64,000 nucleotides of DNA from Microbacterium sp. 2FI (GTDB lineage Bacteria > Actinomycetota > Actinomycetes > Actinomycetales > Microbacteriaceae): positions 62,001-126,000 of the forward strand of contig NZ_SCMR01000007.1 of NCBI RefSeq assembly GCF_005502885.1, read 5' to 3'. A program made the translations under genes and the position numbers. Positions 61,315-64,000 of this stretch are shown here, piece after piece; positions within the stretch are counted from its first letter, which is position 1, and each line of letters starts with the position of its first letter. The notes beneath the pieces are model-generated. The model saw only the letters and a program-made list of their open reading frames with translations, searched no databases and was not told the DNA's origin.

Positions 61315-62043
61315 TCACACAGTTGCGCCCGCGGCCCCGTCGGGGTGCGAATCGGCGGCGGCGTGGTAGCGGTCGATCACGAGATCGACGAGGGATGCCG
61401 CCGGCGCGTCGTCGTCGAGCAGGGGTCGCGCGACCGGGGCGTCGCCGGACAGCCGCACCGCCAGGTCGTGGAAGTAGCCGGGCGCGAGCAGGTAGTTCGC
61501 CACGATCACGCGCCCGCGGGCGCTCGCTCGCGCTGCGTCGACGGCGGCGCCGAGGCGCGGCTCTGCGGCGGCGAGGAAGCCGACCGTCACCCCGCGCCCG
61601 AGCCGCTCGGCGAGCATCGCGCCGATAGCGCGGCAGTCGTCGTTCGCGCGCTCGTCGCTCGACCCCGCGACCGCGAGCACGATCGTGTCGTCATCGCGCA
61701 CCCCGAGCGGTTCGAGGCGGGCGAGCAGGGCGTCGACGAGCCGAGGATCGGGGCCGAGAGCCGCTCCGATCGTGACGCCGTCATGCGCCGCGGACTGCTT
61801 CTTGAGGTCGACCCGCACGTGATAGCCGGCCGACAGCAGCAGTGGCACGACCGCGATCTGCTGGTCTTCGGGGAGGGCTGCGAGGGATGCCGCCACATCG
61901 GGCTGCTGCACGTCGACGTGGCCGAGGCGCACCGTGACCGCGGGGAGAGCCGCGGCCACGGCGTCGACGAGGGCGGAGACGGCTGCCTGCCCCGCAGGGG
62001 AGGCGGTGCCGTGGGAGATCGCGAGGAGGGCGGCGTTCGTCAC
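61315..62043 (-). CDS. CbiX/SirB-like sirohydrochlorin ferrochelatase
   Basis: 242 residues from GTG 62043. Two half-domains of the chelatase fold: the first has the metal-binding His in 'LLAISHGTASPAGQ' and 'VVPLLLSAGYHVRVDLKK', the second has 'VLAVAGSSDERANDD' (His replaced) and 'VIVANYLLAPGYFHDL'. Such proteins insert Fe2+ into sirohydrochlorin to give siroheme. It lies directly upstream of the siroheme-requiring sulfite reductase and on the same strand. Precorrin-2 dehydrogenase is not encoded in the window. Confidence 0.87.
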   Translation of the reverse strand: MTNAALLAISHGTASPAGQAAVSALVDAVAAALPAVTVRLGHVDVQQPDVAASLAALPEDQQIAVVPLLLSAGYHVRVDLKKQSAAHDGVTIGAALGPDPRLVDALLARLEPLGVRDDDTIVLAVAGSSDERANDDCRAIGAMLAERLGRGVTVGFLAAAEPRLGAAVDAARASARGRVIVANYLLAPGYFHDLAVRLSGDAPVARPLLDDDAPAASLVDLVIDRYHAAADSHPDGAAGATV

Positions 62044-62708
62044 CACTCCATTGTCGCGTGTGCCTGGCCGTGCCGTCCGCGATGGCCGCGGCATCCCTCG
62101 TCTTCGTGACCGTGGTGGGCGCGGTGGCCATGCGTGCTGTGGTGCGGGTGGTCGCCGGGCTCGAAGCCGTGGTGCAGGTTCGGCCCGAAGCCGTGACGGT
62201 TGTCGGGCGCGAACCCACGCTGGCGGCCGAAGCGGCCGCGGCGCGCCGGGCGCTGGGTCTCGTCCCATCCGAGTTCGCGCGCGATGGCCTCGAGCGAGGC
62301 GAGGGTCGTGGCGAAGTCCTCGGGCGACACGGCGCCGGCCACACGGGAGCGGATGCCGTCGACCTTCTCGCCGAGTCGCGCCTTCGCCGCGCGCCCGTCG
62401 TCTGTCAGTCGCCAGGTGCCGTCGCCCTGCTCCTCGGCCCAGCCGAGGTCGGCGAGGCGGTGCAGGCGCTTGCTCTTGCGCGCAGGCCGGCCGGGGCGGC
62501 CTGCGCGGTCGGCGATGCCGGGGTGGAGATGCTCGCCCGACAGGGCGTTCAGCAGCATCCAGTCGCGACGCGAGACGTGCTCGCCGTCGAAGGCCGCTCG
62601 GAATTCGTCGGTGATGCGCTCGTCGACGACGCGCAGCCAGAAGCCGAGCGGGCGAGAGGTGGTGTCGTTCGTCGGAGTGGTGGGGTTGTCTTCGTCTTCG
62701 GTGTTCAT
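62040..62708 (-). CDS. Winged-helix regulator with histidine-rich C-terminal tail
   Basis: 222 residues from ATG 62708. Residues about 20-140 form a MarR/PadR-like winged helix ('LGFWLRVVDERITDEFRAAF', 'HVSRRDWMLLNALSG', 'LHRLADLGWAEEQGDGTWRLTDDGRAAKARL'). The last ~60 residues are His/Gly-rich ('HHGFEPGDHPHHSTHGHRAHHGHEDEG'), a plausible metal-binding tail. It is divergent from a second His-rich MarR gene around an array of ACATGY sites. Its stop overlaps the CbiX start region. Repressor function and metal sensing are inferred. Confidence 0.82.
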   Translation of the reverse strand: MNTEDEDNPTTPTNDTTSRPLGFWLRVVDERITDEFRAAFDGEHVSRRDWMLLNALSGEHLHPGIADRAGRPGRPARKSKRLHRLADLGWAEEQGDGTWRLTDDGRAAKARLGEKVDGIRSRVAGAVSPEDFATTLASLEAIARELGWDETQRPARRGRFGRQRGFAPDNRHGFGPNLHHGFEPGDHPHHSTHGHRAHHGHEDEGCRGHRGRHGQAHATMEW

Positions 62709-62750
62709 GGGAGGTCCTTGTCTGGCGTGGCGACTCGCGCCGCGGTGATT

Positions 62751-62813
62751 ACATGTATCAGTACATGTACATGCAGTGTGACATGCAATTGCGATACATG
62801 TCAAGTCGCATGT
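62751..62813. promoter_or_regulatory. Triple operator array of ACATGY half-sites
   Basis: Three hexamer-N6-hexamer units: ACATGT-N6-ACATGT (62751-62768), ACATGC-N6-ACATGC (62769-62786), and ACATGT-N6-GCATGT (62796-62813). The first two abut exactly, the third follows after 9 bases. The last half-site touches the TAAATT -10 (62813-62818) of the rightward MarR gene. Cooperative binding of one or both flanking regulators is likely. Confidence 0.7.
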
Positions 62814-62824
62814 AAATTGGGAAG

Positions 62825-63412
62825 ATGCCCGAGACCCCCGCGGATCCTGCCGACGCCATCGCCGCCGCCCTCGCCCGCTTGCGAGGGAGACGGATGCCGC
62901 GGCCGCCGGGGGATCCCGGCGGGGGCGGGCGACCGAGCCCTCTGCACGGACCCGGGCTGCACGACAACGAGCACCGTCACGGCCGCGGCGAGCCCGGGTG
63001 GGGGCACGGCGGGCACTTTGGGCGGGGGCACGGCGGGCCGCCGTGGGCGGGCGCCGCACGCCTCGGAGGACCCGCGCGCATGCGCCTGCTCGAGGCGCTT
63101 GCCGCGGCATCCGATCCCCTGTCGATCGGCGAGATCGCCGAGGCCGTCGGCGTCGATCAGCCCCGCGCGTCGCGCCTCGTGCAGCAGGCGGTGGAGATGG
63201 GGCTCGTCCGTCGCGAGGTCGACCCCGACGACGCGCGACGCACGCGCGTGGCGCTCACGGATGCGGGCGCCGGCTTCGTGCGCGGCTTCCGCGGCGAACG
63301 GCGGGAGGCGATCGACAGCGCGCTCGGCGCGTTCACCGATGCCGAGCGCGCCGATCTCGCGCGGCTCCTCACCAAGCTCGCCGACTCATGGCCCGGCGCG
63401 TCGCCGGGGTGA
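62825..63412 (+). CDS. MarR-family regulator with histidine/glycine-rich N-terminus
   Basis: 195 residues. A low-complexity N-terminal ~80 residues rich in Gly, His and Pro ('LHDNEHRHGRGEPGWGHGGHF') precedes a MarR winged helix ('RMRLLEALAAASDPLSIGEIAEAVGVDQPRASRLVQQAVEMGLVRREVDPDDARRTRVALTDAG'). TAAATT lies 6 bases before the ATG, so the transcript is probably leaderless and its promoter overlaps the operator array. Metal sensing through the His-rich part is an inference. Divergent from the other His-rich regulator. Confidence 0.87.
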   Translation: MPETPADPADAIAAALARLRGRRMPRPPGDPGGGGRPSPLHGPGLHDNEHRHGRGEPGWGHGGHFGRGHGGPPWAGAARLGGPARMRLLEALAAASDPLSIGEIAEAVGVDQPRASRLVQQAVEMGLVRREVDPDDARRTRVALTDAGAGFVRGFRGERREAIDSALGAFTDAERADLARLLTKLADSWPGASPG

Positions 63413-63437
63413 GCGGACGGCCGCCCGCCGCACGGCG

Positions 63438-63565
63438 GCGAGACGACGCAGATTGCTGCGGGACGGCGTAGAAGGCGCAATGTGAGTCGTCTCGGCGACG
63501 GGATGCCGAGGCACGAGCACGCGAGACGACGCAGATTGCTGCAGACGAAGCCTCTCAGCGGCGAT
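63438..63565. repeat. Direct repeats of the AGACGACGCAGATTGCTGC family
   Basis: Two 22-base copies sharing GCG plus AGACGACGCAGATTGCTGC start at 63438 and 63521. A degenerate inverted copy (GATCTGCGTCTTCTGGGCGC) lies near 63560-63580, and GTCGTCTCGGCGACGG near 63487. It occupies the 203-base gap between convergent MarR and VWA genes; no gene is seen there. Related to the palindrome at 49.9 kb. Confidence 0.7.
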
Positions 63566-63615
63566 CTGCGTCTTCTGGGCGCCGACGAGTGTCGAGCGGG
63601 CGGTGGCGGCTGCCG

Positions 63616-64000
63616 TCAGAAGCTCGTGACGAGGTCTCCGAGGACCGCCTCGATCTTCCGCGGGTCGGTCGCGTCGTAGTAGTGCGCGCCGGTCGCGCTC
63701 GAGATCGACTGCAGCGTCGCGACATCCGCGTCGGCGCCGTACGCCAGCGTGAACACGAGCACCGGCGTCGTGTGGTGGAGCGCGCGCAGGTTCTCGAGCA
63801 TCGCCTCGGCGCCGATCGTCGGAGCGTTGAGCGGGTCGTCCTCGCCGTCGCTCAGCAGCACGATCGCGTTGATCCGGTCGGACGACCACGACGCCGCCTG
63901 TGCCGCCGCGAACTGGTCGACCGCCTGGTACAGCGGCGTGTCACCCATCGATGTGAGGCCGCCCAGCGCCCCGAGGATCGACTCGCGCGTGCTTCCGAAG
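63616..64000 (-). CDS. VWA-domain protein (C-terminal part)
   Basis: The frame is open to the window edge; 128 residues including the C-terminus are visible. 'LTSMGDTPLYQAVDQFAAAQ' contains the MIDAS Thr, 'INAIVLLSDGEDDPLNAP' the MIDAS Asp, and 'PVLVFTLAYGADADVATLQSISSATGAHYYDATDP' the later strand of a von Willebrand A fold. Bacterial relatives are membrane-anchored or fused to a solute-binding domain. Ligand unknown. Confidence 0.82.
   Translation of the reverse strand, partial: FGSTRESILGALGGLTSMGDTPLYQAVDQFAAAQAASWSSDRINAIVLLSDGEDDPLNAPTIGAEAMLENLRALHHTTPVLVFTLAYGADADVATLQSISSATGAHYYDATDPRKIEAVLGDLVTSF

Overview
The window is high-GC DNA from an actinobacterium, most likely a Microbacteriaceae member close to Microbacterium. 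The reasons are the base composition and codon use, many GTG/TTG starts, tightly overlapping genes, and many genes that start 6-7 bases after a TANNNT hexamer (the leaderless-mRNA pattern common in Actinobacteria). Family-level conservation of Dcd, the cys operon and HmuO agrees. Nothing here looks like a plasmid or prophage. It reads as chromosome with a large carbohydrate-catabolism block.

Layout. 1-7.2 kb: the end of a CopD-CtaG copper/cytochrome-oxidase assembly protein, a membrane-anchored hypothetical, a PIF1-like helicase, a heme oxygenase with a DUF2470 partner, a lipoprotein of the serine-hydrolase fold whose catalytic motifs are missing, and an EamA exporter. 7.2-13.4 kb: an amidase, two PfkB sugar kinases, KDPG aldolase, tRNA-Gly(CCC) with a duplicated 3' end, an MGT-type glycosyltransferase and dCTP deaminase.

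13.4-25.4 kb: a GntR-controlled operon with a sugar ABC transporter (no ATPase), an enolase-superfamily dehydratase, a metallo-beta-lactamase-fold hydrolase, a Gfo/Idh/MocA dehydrogenase, a CaiB-type CoA-transferase, an enoyl-CoA hydratase, a XylX-like 2-keto-3-deoxy-acid dehydratase and an alpha-ketoglutarate-semialdehyde dehydrogenase. This can be read as a Weimberg-type oxidative sugar pathway with CoA chemistry inserted. 25.4-43.9 kb: genes that together make a non-phosphorylating L-fucose pathway (mutarotase, aldo-keto dehydrogenase, lactonase, L-fuconate dehydratase, SDR, FAH-family hydrolase). They are interleaved with a second ATPase-less sugar ABC transporter, a second enolase-superfamily enzyme with an RraA-type aldolase, a LacI and a GntR regulator, and a puzzling CoA-transferase / signal-less solute-binding-protein homologue / MaoC dehydratase operon. 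LacI-type CAAWCGWTTG sites recur at four promoters of this block and the previous one.

43.9-49.9 kb: a small membrane protein, a GntR regulator coupled to a soluble Cache-domain protein, and a complete PotABCD-type ABC transporter. 50-62 kb: a long minus-strand sulfur-assimilation operon: siroheme sulfite reductase, APS reductase, CysD, CysN, an SsuABC-type transporter, uroporphyrinogen methyltransferase, FprA-type ferredoxin reductase, 7Fe ferredoxin and a thioredoxin-reductase-like flavoprotein, preceded by a CbiX-like chelatase. Sulfate reduction, siroheme supply and electron delivery are thus encoded together. 62-64 kb: two divergent histidine-rich winged-helix regulators around an array of ACATGT-type sites, and the end of a VWA-domain protein. 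Palindromic intergenic repeats are scattered through the window, and two repeats sit inside coding genes. No stretch longer than about 300 bases lacks a gene.
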